Below, one piece after another: positions 34,880-44,857 of a stretch of 64,000 nt of DNA. Positions within the stretch are counted from its first letter, which is position 1. Each line of letters starts with the position of its first letter. Below the pieces are notes generated by a model. It made no database searches. It was not told the origin of the DNA and saw only the letters and a list, made by a program, of their open reading frames with translations. This DNA is from Pseudomonas lijiangensis. Lineage in GTDB: Bacteria > Pseudomonadota > Gammaproteobacteria > Pseudomonadales > Pseudomonadaceae. The position numbers and the translations under genes are program-made. The stretch is from the NCBI RefSeq assembly GCF_018968705.1, contig NZ_CP076668.1, forward strand, positions 5,281,001 to 5,345,000, written 5' to 3'.

Positions 34880-37147
34880 ATGCCTGATATCCAGCGACTT
34901 GTGCTGCCCAATGGCTTGAACGTGGTGCTGTGTCATGCGCCACGGCTCAAGCGTTGCGCGGCGTCGCTTCGGGTCGCCGCCGGTAGCCATGATGTTCCCT
35001 TGGCGTGGCCAGGCCTGGCGCACTTTCTGGAACATCTGTTTTTTCTGGGCACCGAGCGCTTCGCTGCCGACCAGAACCTCATGGCGTTCGTGCAGCGTCA
35101 TGGCGGACAGATCAATGCCAGCACCCGGGAACGCACCACCGACTTCTTCTTCGAGCTGCCCCCCTCGGCATTCGCCCAAGGGCTGGAACGGCTGTGCGAC
35201 ATGCTCGCTCATCCGCGCATGTCACTGCCCGATCAGTTGCGCGAGCGCGAGGTGCTGCATGCCGAGTTCATCGCCTGGGCTCAGGATGCCAAGGCCCGCC
35301 AGCAGATCAGCCTGCTTGAACCCATCAACCCGCAGCATCCGCTGCGTGGCTTTCATGCGGGCAATCGTTACAGCCTGTCAGTGCCCAACCCGGCGTTTCA
35401 GCAGGCGCTTCATGAGTTTTATCAGCGCTTCTATCATGCCGGGCAGATCACTCTGTGCCTGAGCGGCCCTCAATCGCTGGCTGAATTGGCGTCTCTGGCC
35501 ACTGAGCATGGCGCACGCTTCAGCGCCGCAGGCAAGGTCAGGCAGCAAACACCGCCGCGCCTGATCGATAAACGACCTGATCACAAAACAACCAGCACGC
35601 ATCTGCTCTTTGCCTGCGAAGGCTTACCGGTGAACAGCGAAGAGGCTGTCGCATTTTTCTGCCATTGGCTGATGGAGCCCCAAACGGGCGGGCTGGTTGC
35701 AGCACTGATTGACCAAGGGCTGGCCGACTCGCTCAAGGCCACGCCGCTGTATCAGTTCAAGGGGCAATTGCTGCTCGATATCGATTGCGTGGGCGCAGCG
35801 CCTGATTCATCCGGCACCCTGGCCACACTGTTTTTCGACTGGCTTGCCTTCTTCAAGAACCGCTGGCCCGAACTGATCGATGAATACCGCCGCCTGCAAC
35901 AACGGCGTCTGCAAACCTGTGGCGCCCTGGAGCTGGCGCATCATTTTTGCCGCAATGCGTCCGGCGATGATCTCCCCGCACTGAATGCAGTGCTCGACCA
36001 GTTGAAGCCCGAAACCCTTCTCACCGTGCAGCCTGTGGATAACCTGGCCTGTGGACAAGTCCAATGGCGCCTGCCGACCGCCAATCCTTTGCTGTTGGTC
36101 GACAGCACTGACGGTACCGAAGCGGCACTCTTTCTGCGCTGGCAGTTGCAGGCTCCACAACCCCGCTTGTGGCGGATGCTCAATGGCAGCCTGCAGAACC
36201 TGATCGAACAGGCCAGGCAAGCCGGTGTAGCAGTGTCGTTCAGCGCCTACGGCACGTATTGGGAGCTCAGACTGAGCGGCATTCACGAACCGATGCCAAC
36301 CATCGTCGAACACGCCCGCCAATTGTTGCTGCAACCCGACCCGCGACATGCTCAGGCCCAGAGCGGGCCAGCGCTGATTCCGATCCGGGAATTGCTCAAG
36401 GCGCTTCCCGATCAGTTCCTGAACATGACTGCCGGGCAATGCAGTGATGATCTTCAGACCGTCTGGGCCAGCGCCCGACGGATCAGCCTTGCCGTTGGCC
36501 TGCCCGCCCACAGCCTGGCGCTCGTCAATGCCGCATTGCAGGACATGCCTGGCACAGTGGATGACACGGCAACTGAAGCGCCTTCAGTGCAACCCGGCAA
36601 GCGCTGGCAAATGCAGGAATCAGGCTCACCGGAAGATGCCGTGCTGGTGTTCTGCACCGCTCCCGGCGTTTCCATCGACGATGAAGCGGCCTGGCGTCTG
36701 CTGGCGCACTTGATACAGGCTCCCTTCTACCAACGCCTGCGAGTCGAACTGCAACTGGGCTATGCGGTGTTCAGCAGCTTGAGGCAAATCGCCGGACGAA
36801 CCGGGTTGCTGTTGGGTGTGCAATCGCCCACATGCAGCGCCGAGCAAATTGTCCGGCACATCGAAACGTTCATGGGTGAGCTGCCAGACCTGATCGACGC
36901 CGCCGACCTTCCGGGACTGCGCCAGGCACTGGCCGGGCAGTTCGATTCAGCGACGATGCCCCATGAACAGGCGGCAGAGCTGCTGTGGCAAGCGCGTCTG
37001 GCCGGGCATGAAAAGAGCGGTCCCGAGCCGCTTAAAAAAGCACTGTTACATCTGGAAAAACACTCGCTACTCGCTGCCGCCGGTCAGTTGAGCGATGCCA
37101 GCGCAGGATGGCTCATTCTGTCCAACCGCCCTGTTCCTGCGGCTTGA
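34880..37147 (+). CDS. pqqF: PQQ biosynthesis metallopeptidase PqqF
   Basis: A 755-residue M16-family protease. The inverted zinc motif HFLEH (48-52) and the third-ligand region REREVLHAEFIAWAQDAK (about 115-132) are present; the inactive C-terminal half is kept, as in single-chain M16 enzymes. It cleaves PqqA after crosslinking, with help from PqqG-type partners in some species. The start at 34880 gives the family N-terminus (MPDIQRLVLPNGLNVV); an in-frame TTG lies at 34859. It lies about 170 bases upstream of pqqA. Confidence 0.92.
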   Translation: MPDIQRLVLPNGLNVVLCHAPRLKRCAASLRVAAGSHDVPLAWPGLAHFLEHLFFLGTERFAADQNLMAFVQRHGGQINASTRERTTDFFFELPPSAFAQGLERLCDMLAHPRMSLPDQLREREVLHAEFIAWAQDAKARQQISLLEPINPQHPLRGFHAGNRYSLSVPNPAFQQALHEFYQRFYHAGQITLCLSGPQSLAELASLATEHGARFSAAGKVRQQTPPRLIDKRPDHKTTSTHLLFACEGLPVNSEEAVAFFCHWLMEPQTGGLVAALIDQGLADSLKATPLYQFKGQLLLDIDCVGAAPDSSGTLATLFFDWLAFFKNRWPELIDEYRRLQQRRLQTCGALELAHHFCRNASGDDLPALNAVLDQLKPETLLTVQPVDNLACGQVQWRLPTANPLLLVDSTDGTEAALFLRWQLQAPQPRLWRMLNGSLQNLIEQARQAGVAVSFSAYGTYWELRLSGIHEPMPTIVEHARQLLLQPDPRHAQAQSGPALIPIRELLKALPDQFLNMTAGQCSDDLQTVWASARRISLAVGLPAHSLALVNAALQDMPGTVDDTATEAPSVQPGKRWQMQESGSPEDAVLVFCTAPGVSIDDEAAWRLLAHLIQAPFYQRLRVELQLGYAVFSSLRQIAGRTGLLLGVQSPTCSAEQIVRHIETFMGELPDLIDAADLPGLRQALAGQFDSATMPHEQAAELLWQARLAGHEKSGPEPLKKALLHLEKHSLLAAAGQLSDASAGWLILSNRPVPAA

Positions 37148-37317
37148 ACGTGCAACGCTGGGTGGTGGCAGGTATCTTTCATGAAACTCCCCCCCTGCCA
37201 AATCGTTAAATTAAGTAAGATAGCTTCCTAAGCATCTGAACGTATGCGCGCGCGTACGCACTAAGATGTAGTCACCACCCTGATTGAACCGCTGCAATCA
37301 CCTAGAAGGAGTCTCCC

Positions 37318-37389
37318 ATGTGGACCAAACCTGCTTACACTGATCTGCGTATCGGCTTTGAAGTCACCATGTACTTCGCAAGCCGTTGA
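37318..37389 (+). CDS. pqqA: PQQ precursor peptide PqqA
   Basis: A 23-residue precursor beginning [14 protein letters not shown]. The crosslinked residues Glu15 and Tyr19 sit in the invariant E-V-T-M-Y motif, with AGAAGGAG nearby upstream (AGAAGGAGTCTCCC). PqqE joins the Glu and Tyr side chains, and the resulting di-amino acid becomes PQQ. A strong terminator lies 16 bases after the stop. Confidence 0.96.
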   Translation: MWTKPAYTDLRIGFEVTMYFASR

Positions 37390-37405
37390 TACACATGCGG
37401 TGCAA

Positions 37406-37430
37406 AGCCTCGGTTCGCCGGGGCTTTTTT
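37406..37430 (+). terminator. Attenuating terminator between pqqA and pqqB
   Basis: AGCCTCGG-TTCG-CCGGGGCT (37406-37425, one G-T pair) is followed by TTTTTT. Partial read-through would give much more pqqA than pqqB-E transcript, as expected for a stoichiometric substrate peptide. Confidence 0.85.
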
Positions 37431-37484
37431 ATTGGCCGGGCCATTTTTATTTCAGCGTTTCAGGTCACGCGGTATGGAGCTGAC

Positions 37485-38396
37485 ATGTACATCCAGATTC
37501 TAGGTTCCGCTGCTGGCGGTGGTTTCCCCCAGTGGAACTGTAATTGTGTGAACTGCGCAGGCTTTCGTGATGGCAGCCTTAACGCCAAAGCACGCACCCA
37601 ATCGTCCATCGCAATCTCCGACGATGGCATCAACTGGGTCCTGTGCAACGCATCGCCGGACATCCGGGCACAACTGCAAGGTTTCGCGCCGATGCAACCA
37701 GGCCGTGCACTGCGCGATACGGGAATCAGCGCCATCGTGCTGATGGACAGCCAGATCGATCACACCACGGGGCTGCTCAGCCTGCGTGAAGGTTGCCCGC
37801 ATCAGGTCTGGTGCACGGATATGGTCCACGAAGACCTGAGCACCGGCTTCCCGCTGTTCGAGATGCTCAAGCACTGGAATGGCGGCCTGAACTGGAACCG
37901 CATCGAGCTACAAGGCAGCTTTGTCATTCCCGCCTGTCCCAACCTGCGTTTCACGCCCTTCCCGTTGCGCAGCGCTGCACCGCCCTACTCGCCTCACCGC
38001 TTCGATCCGCATCCCGGCGACAACATCGGCCTGATCGTCGAAGACCTCAGAACCGGCGGCAAACTCTTCTACGCGCCCGGCCTGGGCAAGGTCGATGAAG
38101 CGCTGCTGGAAAAGATGCACGCCGCCGATTGCCTGCTGGTGGACGGAACACTGTGGGACGACGACGAAATGCAGCGCCGCGGCGTCGGCACGCGCACCGG
38201 CCGGGAAATGGGCCACCTTGCCCAGAACGGCCCGGGCGGGATGCTGGAAGTGCTCGAAAGCTTTACGAAGCAGCGCAAGGTGCTTATCCACATCAACAAC
38301 ACCAACCCCATCCTCGACGAAGACTCCCCGGAGCGCGCCGAGCTGGTTCGCCGTAATGTCGAAGTGGCTTATGACGGCATGAGTATCGAACTTTAG
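37485..38396 (+). CDS. pqqB: PQQ biosynthesis protein PqqB
   Basis: A 303-residue metallo-beta-lactamase-fold protein of exact family length: [20 protein letters not shown] at the start (with the CxCxxC-type zinc cysteines NCNCVNC), [16 protein letters not shown], then [16 protein letters not shown] and [12 protein letters not shown]. In vitro it acts as a hydroxylase of the tyrosine-derived diamino acid. The ATG at 37485 gives the conserved start. Confidence 0.96.
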   Translation: MYIQILGSAAGGGFPQWNCNCVNCAGFRDGSLNAKARTQSSIAISDDGINWVLCNASPDIRAQLQGFAPMQPGRALRDTGISAIVLMDSQIDHTTGLLSLREGCPHQVWCTDMVHEDLSTGFPLFEMLKHWNGGLNWNRIELQGSFVIPACPNLRFTPFPLRSAAPPYSPHRFDPHPGDNIGLIVEDLRTGGKLFYAPGLGKVDEALLEKMHAADCLLVDGTLWDDDEMQRRGVGTRTGREMGHLAQNGPGGMLEVLESFTKQRKVLIHINNTNPILDEDSPERAELVRRNVEVAYDGMSIEL

Positions 38397-38404
38397 GAGC
38401 CAAG

Positions 38405-39157
38405 ATGAGCGAAGCAGCGCTGTCGCGCGCCGAATTTGAACAGGCCCTGCGCGCCAAGGGTGCCTACTACCATATTCATCACCCCTTCCATGTGGCGATG
38501 TATGAAGGCCGGGCAACTCGCGAGCAGATTCAGGGCTGGGTCGCCAACCGCTTCTACTATCAGGTGAATATCCCGCTCAAGGATGCGGCGATTCTGGCCA
38601 ACTGCCCGGACCGCGAGATCCGTCGCGAATGGATTCAGCGCCTGCTCGATCACGATGGCGCGCCCGGTGAAGATGGCGGTATCGAAGCCTGGCTGCGCCT
38701 GGGTCAGGCCGTGGGGCTGGACCCGGATCAGTTGCGCTCCCAGGAGCTGGTGCTGCCGGGCGTTCGCTTCGCGGTGGATGCTTACGTGAACTTCGCCCGC
38801 CGCGCCAATTGGCAGGAAGCGGCCAGCAGCTCATTGACCGAACTCTTCGCGCCGCAGATCCACCAATCGCGCCTGGACACCTGGCCTCAGCATTACCCGT
38901 GGATCGATCCTGCGGGCTATGAATACTTTCGCACGCGCCTTGGTCAGGCACGTCGCGATGTGGAACATGGATTGGCGATTACACTTGAGTACTACACCAC
39001 CCATGAAGGCCAGCAGCGCATGCTGGAAATTCTGCAGTTCAAACTCGACATTTTGTGGAGCATGCTGGACGCCATGAGCATGGCGTACGAGTTGCACCGC
39101 CCGCCTTATCACAGCGTCACCAACAAGAACGTATGGCATAAGGGAATCAGCCTATGA
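38405..39157 (+). CDS. pqqC: PQQ synthase PqqC
   Basis: A 250-residue haem-oxygenase-fold enzyme that performs the final ring closure and eight-electron oxidation to PQQ. Motifs are [18 protein letters not shown] (about 21-38), [17 protein letters not shown] (about 49-65) and [17 protein letters not shown] (about 161-177). A ribosome site AGGAGCC precedes the ATG. The end overlaps pqqD by four bases. Confidence 0.96.
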   Translation: MSEAALSRAEFEQALRAKGAYYHIHHPFHVAMYEGRATREQIQGWVANRFYYQVNIPLKDAAILANCPDREIRREWIQRLLDHDGAPGEDGGIEAWLRLGQAVGLDPDQLRSQELVLPGVRFAVDAYVNFARRANWQEAASSSLTELFAPQIHQSRLDTWPQHYPWIDPAGYEYFRTRLGQARRDVEHGLAITLEYYTTHEGQQRMLEILQFKLDILWSMLDAMSMAYELHRPPYHSVTNKNVWHKGISL

Positions 39158-39429
39158 GATTCAATAGACAGTTAGTCCCCTCCTGGCGTCAGGGTTATCG
39201 CTTCCAGTACGAGGAGGCGCAGAAGTGCCATGTGCTGCTGTATCCCGAAGGCATGATCCAGTTGAATGAAAGTGCAGGCCTGATCGGCGCCTTGGTGGAT
39301 GGGCAACGGAATGTGGCGCAGATCATCGCATCGCTGCAGGAACGCTTCCCGAACATTCCGGAGCTGGGCACCGATGTTGAAGACTTCATGAGCGTCGCTC
39401 AGGAAAAGAGTTGGATCGACCTTGACTGA
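39154..39429 (+). CDS. pqqD: PQQ peptide chaperone PqqD
   Basis: A 91-residue RiPP recognition element that binds PqqA and presents it to Pqq[21 protein letters not shown] (about 14-33) and [20 protein letters not shown] are typical. It overlaps pqqC (ATGA) and its end overlaps pqqE by eight bases, consistent with tight co-translation of chaperone and radical-SAM enzyme. Confidence 0.95.
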   Translation: MRFNRQLVPSWRQGYRFQYEEAQKCHVLLYPEGMIQLNESAGLIGALVDGQRNVAQIIASLQERFPNIPELGTDVEDFMSVAQEKSWIDLD

Positions 39430-40588
39430 GACAGGGCTCACAACCGGGGACGTCCTCATTCCGCCAACGCCACCTGTGGGGCTACCGCTGTGGCTGCTGG
39501 CGGAGTTGACCTATCGCTGCCCGTTGCAATGTCCGTATTGCTCCAACCCGCTGGACTTTGCCAGACAAGGCCAGGAGTTGAGCACCGAGCAGTGGTTCAC
39601 GGTGATGCAACAGGCTCGGCAGATGGGCGCGGCACAGATCGGTTTCTCAGGCGGTGAACCGCTGGTGCGCCAGGATCTGGCCGTGCTGATCGCCGAAGCC
39701 AGACGGCTGGGTTACTACACCAACCTGATTACCTCCGGGATCGGCCTGACCGAACAGAAGATCATCGATTTCAAGGAAGCGGGCCTGGACCATATCCAGA
39801 TCAGCTTCCAGGCCAGCGACGAGCAGGTGAACAACATGCTCGCCGGCTCGAAAAAGGCCTTCGCGCAAAAACTGGAAATGGCCCGTGCCGTGAAAAAGCA
39901 CGGCTACCCGATGGTGCTGAACTTCGTCACCCATCGGCACAATATCGACCGGATCGACAAGATCATCGAGCTTTGTCTGGCGCTGGAAGCGGACTTCGTG
40001 GAACTGGCGACCTGTCAGTTCTATGGCTGGGCACACCTGAACCGCGTAGGCCTGCTGCCGACCAGGGATCAACTGGTGCATGCAGAAGCCGTCACCAACC
40101 AGTACCGGGAAAAGCTCGCGGCCGAAAAGCATCCGTGCAAGCTGATCTTCGTCACGCCGGACTACTACGAAGAACGTCCCAAGGCCTGCATGAACGGTTG
40201 GGGCAAGCTGTTTCTGACCGTGACCCCGGACGGCACTGCGCTGCCCTGCCATGGCGCGCGTCAGTTACCGGTCGAGTTTCCCAACGTGCGCGACCACAGC
40301 ATGCAGCACATCTGGTACGACTCGTTCGGTTTCAATCGTTTCCGGGGTTACGAGTGGATGCCCGAGCCTTGCCGCTCCTGCGACGAGAAGGAAAAAGACT
40401 TCGGCGGCTGCCGTTGCCAGGCCTTCATGCTGACGGGCGATGCTGCCAATGCCGACCCGGTGTGCAGCAAATCCCCGCATCACGAGATGATTACCCAGGC
40501 CCGTGAAGAAGCTGAAACAGCGACCCAAACCATCGAAGAGCTGGCCTTCCGCAATGAACGAAACTCACGCCTCATCGCCAAATCCTGA
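39422..40588 (+). CDS. pqqE: Radical SAM enzyme PqqE
   Basis: A 388-residue radical SAM/SPASM protein that crosslinks Glu and Tyr of PqqA. The [4Fe-4S] motif CPLQCPYC gives Cys33, Cys37 and Cys40. [10 protein letters not shown] follows (about 77-86), and the C-terminal SPASM cysteines are in [19 protein letters not shown]. No ATG is available near the family start; TTG at 39422, inside the end of pqqD, fits best. An in-frame GTG at 39476 would remove 18 residues. Confidence 0.94.
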   Translation: MTETGLTTGDVLIPPTPPVGLPLWLLAELTYRCPLQCPYCSNPLDFARQGQELSTEQWFTVMQQARQMGAAQIGFSGGEPLVRQDLAVLIAEARRLGYYTNLITSGIGLTEQKIIDFKEAGLDHIQISFQASDEQVNNMLAGSKKAFAQKLEMARAVKKHGYPMVLNFVTHRHNIDRIDKIIELCLALEADFVELATCQFYGWAHLNRVGLLPTRDQLVHAEAVTNQYREKLAAEKHPCKLIFVTPDYYEERPKACMNGWGKLFLTVTPDGTALPCHGARQLPVEFPNVRDHSMQHIWYDSFGFNRFRGYEWMPEPCRSCDEKEKDFGGCRCQAFMLTGDAANADPVCSKSPHHEMITQAREEAETATQTIEELAFRNERNSRLIAKS

Positions 40589-42380
40589 GCTGTTCAGCGC
40601 CGCCCAGGCCGTAGCCGCCGGTGTGGACTTCGCCGAACTGGCCGCAAGTCCGGCAGGCCTGTTCTGGAGCGAATTTCGCCCACAGGACGCGGCCAGCCGG
40701 ATCTGGCACTGGTCCGAAGGCCAGGCCCGTTGCCTGACGCCCGAGGGTTTCAGCGTGCGCAGCCGGGTGTACGAATACGGCGGCGGAGCCTTCTGCATTG
40801 CCGACAATGCCGTGGTCTTCGTCAATGAACGTGACCAGCAGCTCTATCGACAAGCCCTGAACGCCGACGCGCCCTTGCAGTTGACCCATGGCGAACGACG
40901 CTATGGCGCAGTGCATTTCGCTGCCGGGCAGATTCTGGCGGTGGAAGAAGATCACGACATTCATCGTCTAGTGGCAATCGATCTGGCTGACGGCCAGCGT
41001 CATCTGCTGGCCGAAGGCGCGGACTTCTATTCGTCCCCCGTCCTCAGCCCGGACAGACAGCGACTGGCCTGGATCGAATGGCAACGCCCGCACCAGCCCT
41101 GGACCCGAACCCTATTGATGTGTGCCGAACGGCTGAGCGATGGCGGCTGGTCCAGGGCGCGTTGCGTGGCAGGCGACCGCCCCGAAGACGAATCACTGCA
41201 ACAACCGCGCTTCGATGCCAAAGGGCGACTGTGTTGCCTGACGGATCGTGATGGTTTCTGGCAGCCCTGGGGTGAAACCCCGTCAGGTTTTGCGCCCTTC
41301 CCCGCAGCGGCTGCCGATCACTCGCCAGCGCCCTGGCAATTGGGCGGCTGCACCTGGTTGCCGGTAGACAGCGGCTACCTTGCCAGTTGGTCGCAAGACG
41401 GCTTTGGTGTATTGGGTCTGCGTCATGCCGATGGCTCGGTCGAAGCGTTCAGCGGCGATTACACGCGGTTCCGCAGTCTGGCCATTGATGAGCAGTTCAT
41501 CTATTGCATCGCGGCGTCGGCGGTCAGTCCGTCTGCCGTGCTGGCCATTTCCCGCAAGGATCACAGTACGCACGTACTGGCTGGCGGTGTCGCGCCATTG
41601 CCGCCCGAACGTATCAGTCGCCCGCAATCGTTGCGTTACGCCAGTGGCGGTGCCGAGGCTTATGGCTACTTCTATCCGGCCATGGACGGCACCGAGAAAC
41701 CGCCGCTGGTCGTGTTCATCCATGGCGGTCCCACTTCGGCCTGTTACCCGGTGCTGGACCCGCGCATTCAGTTCTGGACCCAACGGGGTTTCGCCGTCGC
41801 CGACCTCAATTATCGGGGCAGCACGGGCTATGGCCGTGCCTATCGGCAAAGCCTGCATCTGAACTGGGGTGTTGCGGATGTGGAAGACGCGTGTGCGGTC
41901 GTGGAGCATCTGGCACAACAAGGCCTGATCGACAAGGACCGGGCGTTCATTCGAGGCGGGAGCTCGGGCGGCTATACGACGCTTTGCGCCCTGGCTTTCC
42001 ACAACGTATTCCGCGCCGGAGCAAGTCTCTATGGCGTCAGCGACCCCATTGCTCTGGGCAAGGCCACTCACAAGTTTGAAGGTGACTATCTGGACTGGCT
42101 GATCGGCGACCCGGTGAAAGATATCGAGCGCTATCAGGCCAGAACGCCGGTGCTGCATGCGCAAAACATCCGTGTTCCGGTGATTTTCTTTCAGGGTGAA
42201 CTGGATGCCGTGGTCGTCCCGGAGCAGACCCGCGCCATGCTCAAGGCGCTGCAGGACAATGGCATCCCGGCCCAGGCGCATTTCTATCCAGACGAACGCC
42301 ATGGCTTTCGCAAGGCGCAGAACCTGGCGGATGCGCTGGAAGCTGAATGGGAGTTTTACCGGGATACGTTTAGCGAATGA
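40554..42380 (+). CDS. pqqH: S9-family peptidase, PqqH
   Basis: A 608-residue prolyl-oligopeptidase-type enzyme: an N-terminal beta-propeller of about 370 residues, then an alpha/beta hydrolase domain with nucleophile motif GGSSGGYTT (about 468), Asp in [11 protein letters not shown], and His in DERHGFRKA (about 584). It overlaps the pqqE end by 35 bases and is the last pqq gene, like the P. aeruginosa gene pqqH. A role in releasing or degrading the precursor peptide is inferred. Confidence 0.88.
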   Translation: MNETHASSPNPELFSAAQAVAAGVDFAELAASPAGLFWSEFRPQDAASRIWHWSEGQARCLTPEGFSVRSRVYEYGGGAFCIADNAVVFVNERDQQLYRQALNADAPLQLTHGERRYGAVHFAAGQILAVEEDHDIHRLVAIDLADGQRHLLAEGADFYSSPVLSPDRQRLAWIEWQRPHQPWTRTLLMCAERLSDGGWSRARCVAGDRPEDESLQQPRFDAKGRLCCLTDRDGFWQPWGETPSGFAPFPAAAADHSPAPWQLGGCTWLPVDSGYLASWSQDGFGVLGLRHADGSVEAFSGDYTRFRSLAIDEQFIYCIAASAVSPSAVLAISRKDHSTHVLAGGVAPLPPERISRPQSLRYASGGAEAYGYFYPAMDGTEKPPLVVFIHGGPTSACYPVLDPRIQFWTQRGFAVADLNYRGSTGYGRAYRQSLHLNWGVADVEDACAVVEHLAQQGLIDKDRAFIRGGSSGGYTTLCALAFHNVFRAGASLYGVSDPIALGKATHKFEGDYLDWLIGDPVKDIERYQARTPVLHAQNIRVPVIFFQGELDAVVVPEQTRAMLKALQDNGIPAQAHFYPDERHGFRKAQNLADALEAEWEFYRDTFSE

Positions 42381-42404
42381 ACCCAATGCTGTGCAGACTG
42401 ACTG

Positions 42405-42454
42405 TGTGGGAGCGGATTCATCCGCGAAGGGTTCGCGAATAAATTCGCTCCCAC
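42405..42454. repeat. Compact inverted REP pair after pqqH
   Basis: GTGTGGGAGCGGATTCATCC (about 42404-42423, plus GCGAA) and TTCGCGAATAAATTCGCTCC (42432-42451). It is the GAATTCATTCGCGAA REP class with a spacer of only a few bases, between the convergent pqqH and Pmp3-type genes. Confidence 0.82.
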
Positions 42455-42467
42455 GGAAACTCCAAAA

Positions 42468-42629
42468 TCACTTACGGCTGGCAATGATGTAAACGGCATG
42501 CACGATGCCCGGGATGTAACCCAGCAGCGTCAGCAGGATATTCAGCCAGAAGGCACCTGCGAAGCCGACTTGCAGGAAAACGCCCAGTGGAGGCAGCAAG
42601 ATAGCGAAGATGATACGAATGATGTCCAT
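42468..42629 (-). CDS. YqaE/Pmp3 family small membrane protein
   Basis: A 53-residue protein with two transmembrane helices: MDIIRIIFAILLPPLGVFLQ then FAGAFWLNILLTLLGYIPGI and a short VHAVYIIASRK tail. The LPPLGV and LGYIPGI(V)HA motifs define the Pmp3/UPF0057 family, linked to membrane potential and salt tolerance in yeast and plants. AGGAG lies nine bases before the ATG. It was found by reading the intergenic region directly. Confidence 0.9.
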   Translation of the reverse strand: MDIIRIIFAILLPPLGVFLQVGFAGAFWLNILLTLLGYIPGIVHAVYIIASRK

Positions 42630-42742
42630 GGGCAAGCTCCTAGTGGATGACCTTTTGCAGGCCTGGTAGCTAATCGACCCTGGGCATCAACAAGGGTTCC
42701 ACGCGATCTGGCACACAGCCATTATTAAAGCGCAGAAACAAA

Positions 42743-42768
42743 GAAAGCCCCGCCTAAGCGGGGCTTTC
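42743..42768 (-). terminator. Terminator of the Rsm-type small RNA
   Basis: A perfect 11-base-pair stem (GAAAGCCCCGC and GCGGGGCTTTC) has a four-base loop. On the minus strand it is followed by TTTGTTTC. It forms the 3' end of the small RNA. Confidence 0.9.
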
Positions 42769-42866
42769 CAGACTGTTTCCCTGATATCCTTTTCGTCCCG
42801 CCATCCTGGGCAGGTATCCCTTCGTGTCCCTGTTATGTCTTATTGCGCATCCTGCGCTACGTCCAT
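42743..42866 (-). ncRNA. RsmY/RsmZ-type small RNA (CsrA/RsmA-sequestering)
   Basis: On the minus strand about 124 bases contain nine GGA motifs, several displayed in short hairpins (GCGC-AGGAT-GCGC; GCC-CAGGAT-GGC; AACAGGGACAC; AAAAGGATATCAGGGA). The RNA ends in a strong intrinsic terminator (GAAAGCCCCGC-TTAG-GCGGGGCTTTC, 42743-42768). A GacA-type upstream activating sequence lies about 66 bases before the assumed start. Repeated GGA in loops plus the GacA box is the defining architecture of Rsm sRNAs, which titrate RsmA/RsmE. The exact start (about 42866) is inferred; no reading frame is present. RsmY is favoured from the 5' GCGCAGGA hairpin, but RsmX/Z cannot be excluded. Confidence 0.85.
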
Positions 42867-42923
42867 GGATTTAGAGTAACTTTGGATCCATTCTGAGGGA
42901 AGAGGCAAAAAGCCAACACGTCG

Positions 42924-42941
42924 TGTAAGCAAATGCTTACA
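42924..42941 (-). promoter_or_regulatory. GacA upstream activating sequence
   Basis: TGTAAG-CAAATG-CTTACA is an exact match to the palindromic GacA box TGTAAGN6CTTACA. Centred about 66 bases before the proposed sRNA start, it is at the position known for rsmX/Y/Z promoters. It lies only 11 bases beyond the stop codon of the acyl-CoA dehydrogenase gene. Confidence 0.9.
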
Positions 42942-42952
42942 GACTGTTACCT

Positions 42953-44731
42953 TCAAAATTGTGAAGCATCCATCAGGTACAACGACTCACTGCCCGCACG
43001 CACGCTGGCATCGAGAGAATGGATACGCGGCAGCAGGCGGGCGAAGTAGAAGCGCGCAGTGCCCAGCTTGCTGGCATAGAACTCTTCCTGCCCTTCCTTG
43101 CCCAGCGCCGCCTTGGCCATCTTCGCCCACATATAGGCGTAAGCGGTGTAGCCGAACAGGTGCAGGTACTCGACCGAGGCCGCGCCGATTTCGTTGGGGT
43201 TGGAGCGCGCACGGTCCAGTACCCAGCGAGTGAGCTCATTGAGCATGTCCAGCGCAGCGCCCAGAGGCTTGGTGAACTCGGCCAGTGAGCTGTCGGATTC
43301 GCTGATGAAAGCCTGCACTTCGTCAGCGAACAACTGATAGAGCGCACCGTTCGACCCGACAATCTTGCGACCCACCAAGTCCAGCGCCTGGATGCCATTG
43401 GTGCCTTCGTAGATCTGGGTGATGCGCACATCACGTACCAGTTGCTCCTGGCCCCATTCGCGAATGTAGCCATGGCCACCGAACACCTGCTGGCCATGAA
43501 CCGTGGTTTCCAGGCCGATATCGGTCAGAAAGGCCTTGGCGACCGGTGTCAGCAGTGCGACCAGATCATCGGCGCGCTGACGAGCGGCATCGTCTTCGCT
43601 GAACTTGGCGATATCCAGTTGCAGGGCCACATAGCTGGAGAAGGCACGGCCACCTTCGTTGAAGGCTTTCATCGTCAGCAGCATGCGACGCACGTCCGGG
43701 TGAACGATGATCGGGTCAGCCACCTTGTCCTTGTTCTGCGCACCGGTCGGCGCACGGCTTTGCAGACGGTCACGGGCATATTCCACGGCGTTCTGATAGG
43801 AACGCACACCGGAAGCCAGACCCTGAATACCGACGCCCAGGCGCTCGTAGTTCATCATGGTGAACATGGCCGCCAGGCCTTTGTTGGGCTCACCGATCAG
43901 ATAGCCGACGGCATCGTCGAAGTTCATCACACAGGTGGCAGAAGCCTGGATACCCATCTTGTGCTCGATGGAGCCGCAACTGACGGTATTGCGCTCACCC
44001 AGGCTGCCATCCGCGTTGACCATGAACTTGGGCACCAGGAACAGGGAAATACCTTTAGGCCCAGCGGGCGCATCCGGCAGCTTGGCCAGCACCAGATGGA
44101 TGATGTTCTCGGTCAGGTCGTGCTCGCCGCCGGTGATGAACACCTTGCTGCCGGTGATCTTGTAGGAGTTGTCTGCCTGAGGGATGGCCTTGGTGCGAAT
44201 GATGCCAAGGTCAGTGCCTGCATGGGCTTCGGTCAGGCACATGGAGCCGCACCAGACGCCCGAGTGCATGTTCGGCAGGTAAATCGCCTTGAGCTCTTCG
44301 CTCGCGTGGGTGTTGATCGAGACGCAGGCGCCGGTGGTCAGCATCGGGTACAGCCCGAACGCCAGGCTGCCGGAGTTGAGCATTTCCTCGACCTGGGCCG
44401 ATACCACCTTGGGCATGCCCATGCCACCGAAATCCGGGTTGCCACCCACACCGACCCAGCCGCCTTCGGCGTAGGTCCGGTAGGCCTCGGGGAAACCTGC
44501 CGGAGTGGTGACGACGGTGTCGTTCCAGTGGCAACCCTCTTCGTCGCCATTACGGCTGAGCGGGGCGATGGTTTTACTGCAGACCTTGCTTGCCTCTTCG
44601 AGGATCGCATCGACCGTCTCGGCATCGACAGTTTCGGCAAGCGCGGGCAGTTGAGCCCAGAGTGTGGAAACTTCGAATACTTCATTGAGGACGAAACGCA
44701 TATCGCGCAACGGGGCTTTGTAGTCAGCCAT
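42953..44731 (-). CDS. Acyl-CoA dehydrogenase (FadE-like, long form)
   Basis: A 592-residue FAD-dependent acyl-CoA dehydrogenase with C-terminal extension. MADYKAPLRDMRFVLNEVFE is the typical start of this Pseudomonas group. Flavin-site segments are MCLTEAHAGTDLGIIRTKA (about 160-178) and KITGSKVFITGGEHDLTENI; late motifs are QVFGGHGYIREWGQEQLVRD and RITQIYEGTNGIQALDL. It performs the first oxidation of beta-oxidation. A second, related gene lies at 46495-48300 beyond a GGDEF gene. Confidence 0.92.
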   Translation of the reverse strand: MADYKAPLRDMRFVLNEVFEVSTLWAQLPALAETVDAETVDAILEEASKVCSKTIAPLSRNGDEEGCHWNDTVVTTPAGFPEAYRTYAEGGWVGVGGNPDFGGMGMPKVVSAQVEEMLNSGSLAFGLYPMLTTGACVSINTHASEELKAIYLPNMHSGVWCGSMCLTEAHAGTDLGIIRTKAIPQADNSYKITGSKVFITGGEHDLTENIIHLVLAKLPDAPAGPKGISLFLVPKFMVNADGSLGERNTVSCGSIEHKMGIQASATCVMNFDDAVGYLIGEPNKGLAAMFTMMNYERLGVGIQGLASGVRSYQNAVEYARDRLQSRAPTGAQNKDKVADPIIVHPDVRRMLLTMKAFNEGGRAFSSYVALQLDIAKFSEDDAARQRADDLVALLTPVAKAFLTDIGLETTVHGQQVFGGHGYIREWGQEQLVRDVRITQIYEGTNGIQALDLVGRKIVGSNGALYQLFADEVQAFISESDSSLAEFTKPLGAALDMLNELTRWVLDRARSNPNEIGAASVEYLHLFGYTAYAYMWAKMAKAALGKEGQEEFYASKLGTARFYFARLLPRIHSLDASVRAGSESLYLMDASQF

Positions 44732-44857
44732 GGCAAACCTCACAAGCAGGGAGCAAGAAAAACCTGAAAAAGAAGATCCGGACATGCTGCATGCCTGGAA
44801 TCAGGTGGCAATGATCGCGAGTCTAACCGAACAACGATTCAGAGACATAGGGTCATG

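Noticed and set aside
42861..42866. ATG-containing start of a peptide gene in the 42.77-42.87 kb region
   Set aside because: No open frame of useful length follows, whereas GGA hairpins, terminator and GacA box point to a noncoding RNA.
43442..44767. 441-codon open frame opposite the first acyl-CoA dehydrogenase
   Set aside because: Shadow frame rich in His/Gly/Asp; the minus strand matches the dehydrogenase family along its whole length.
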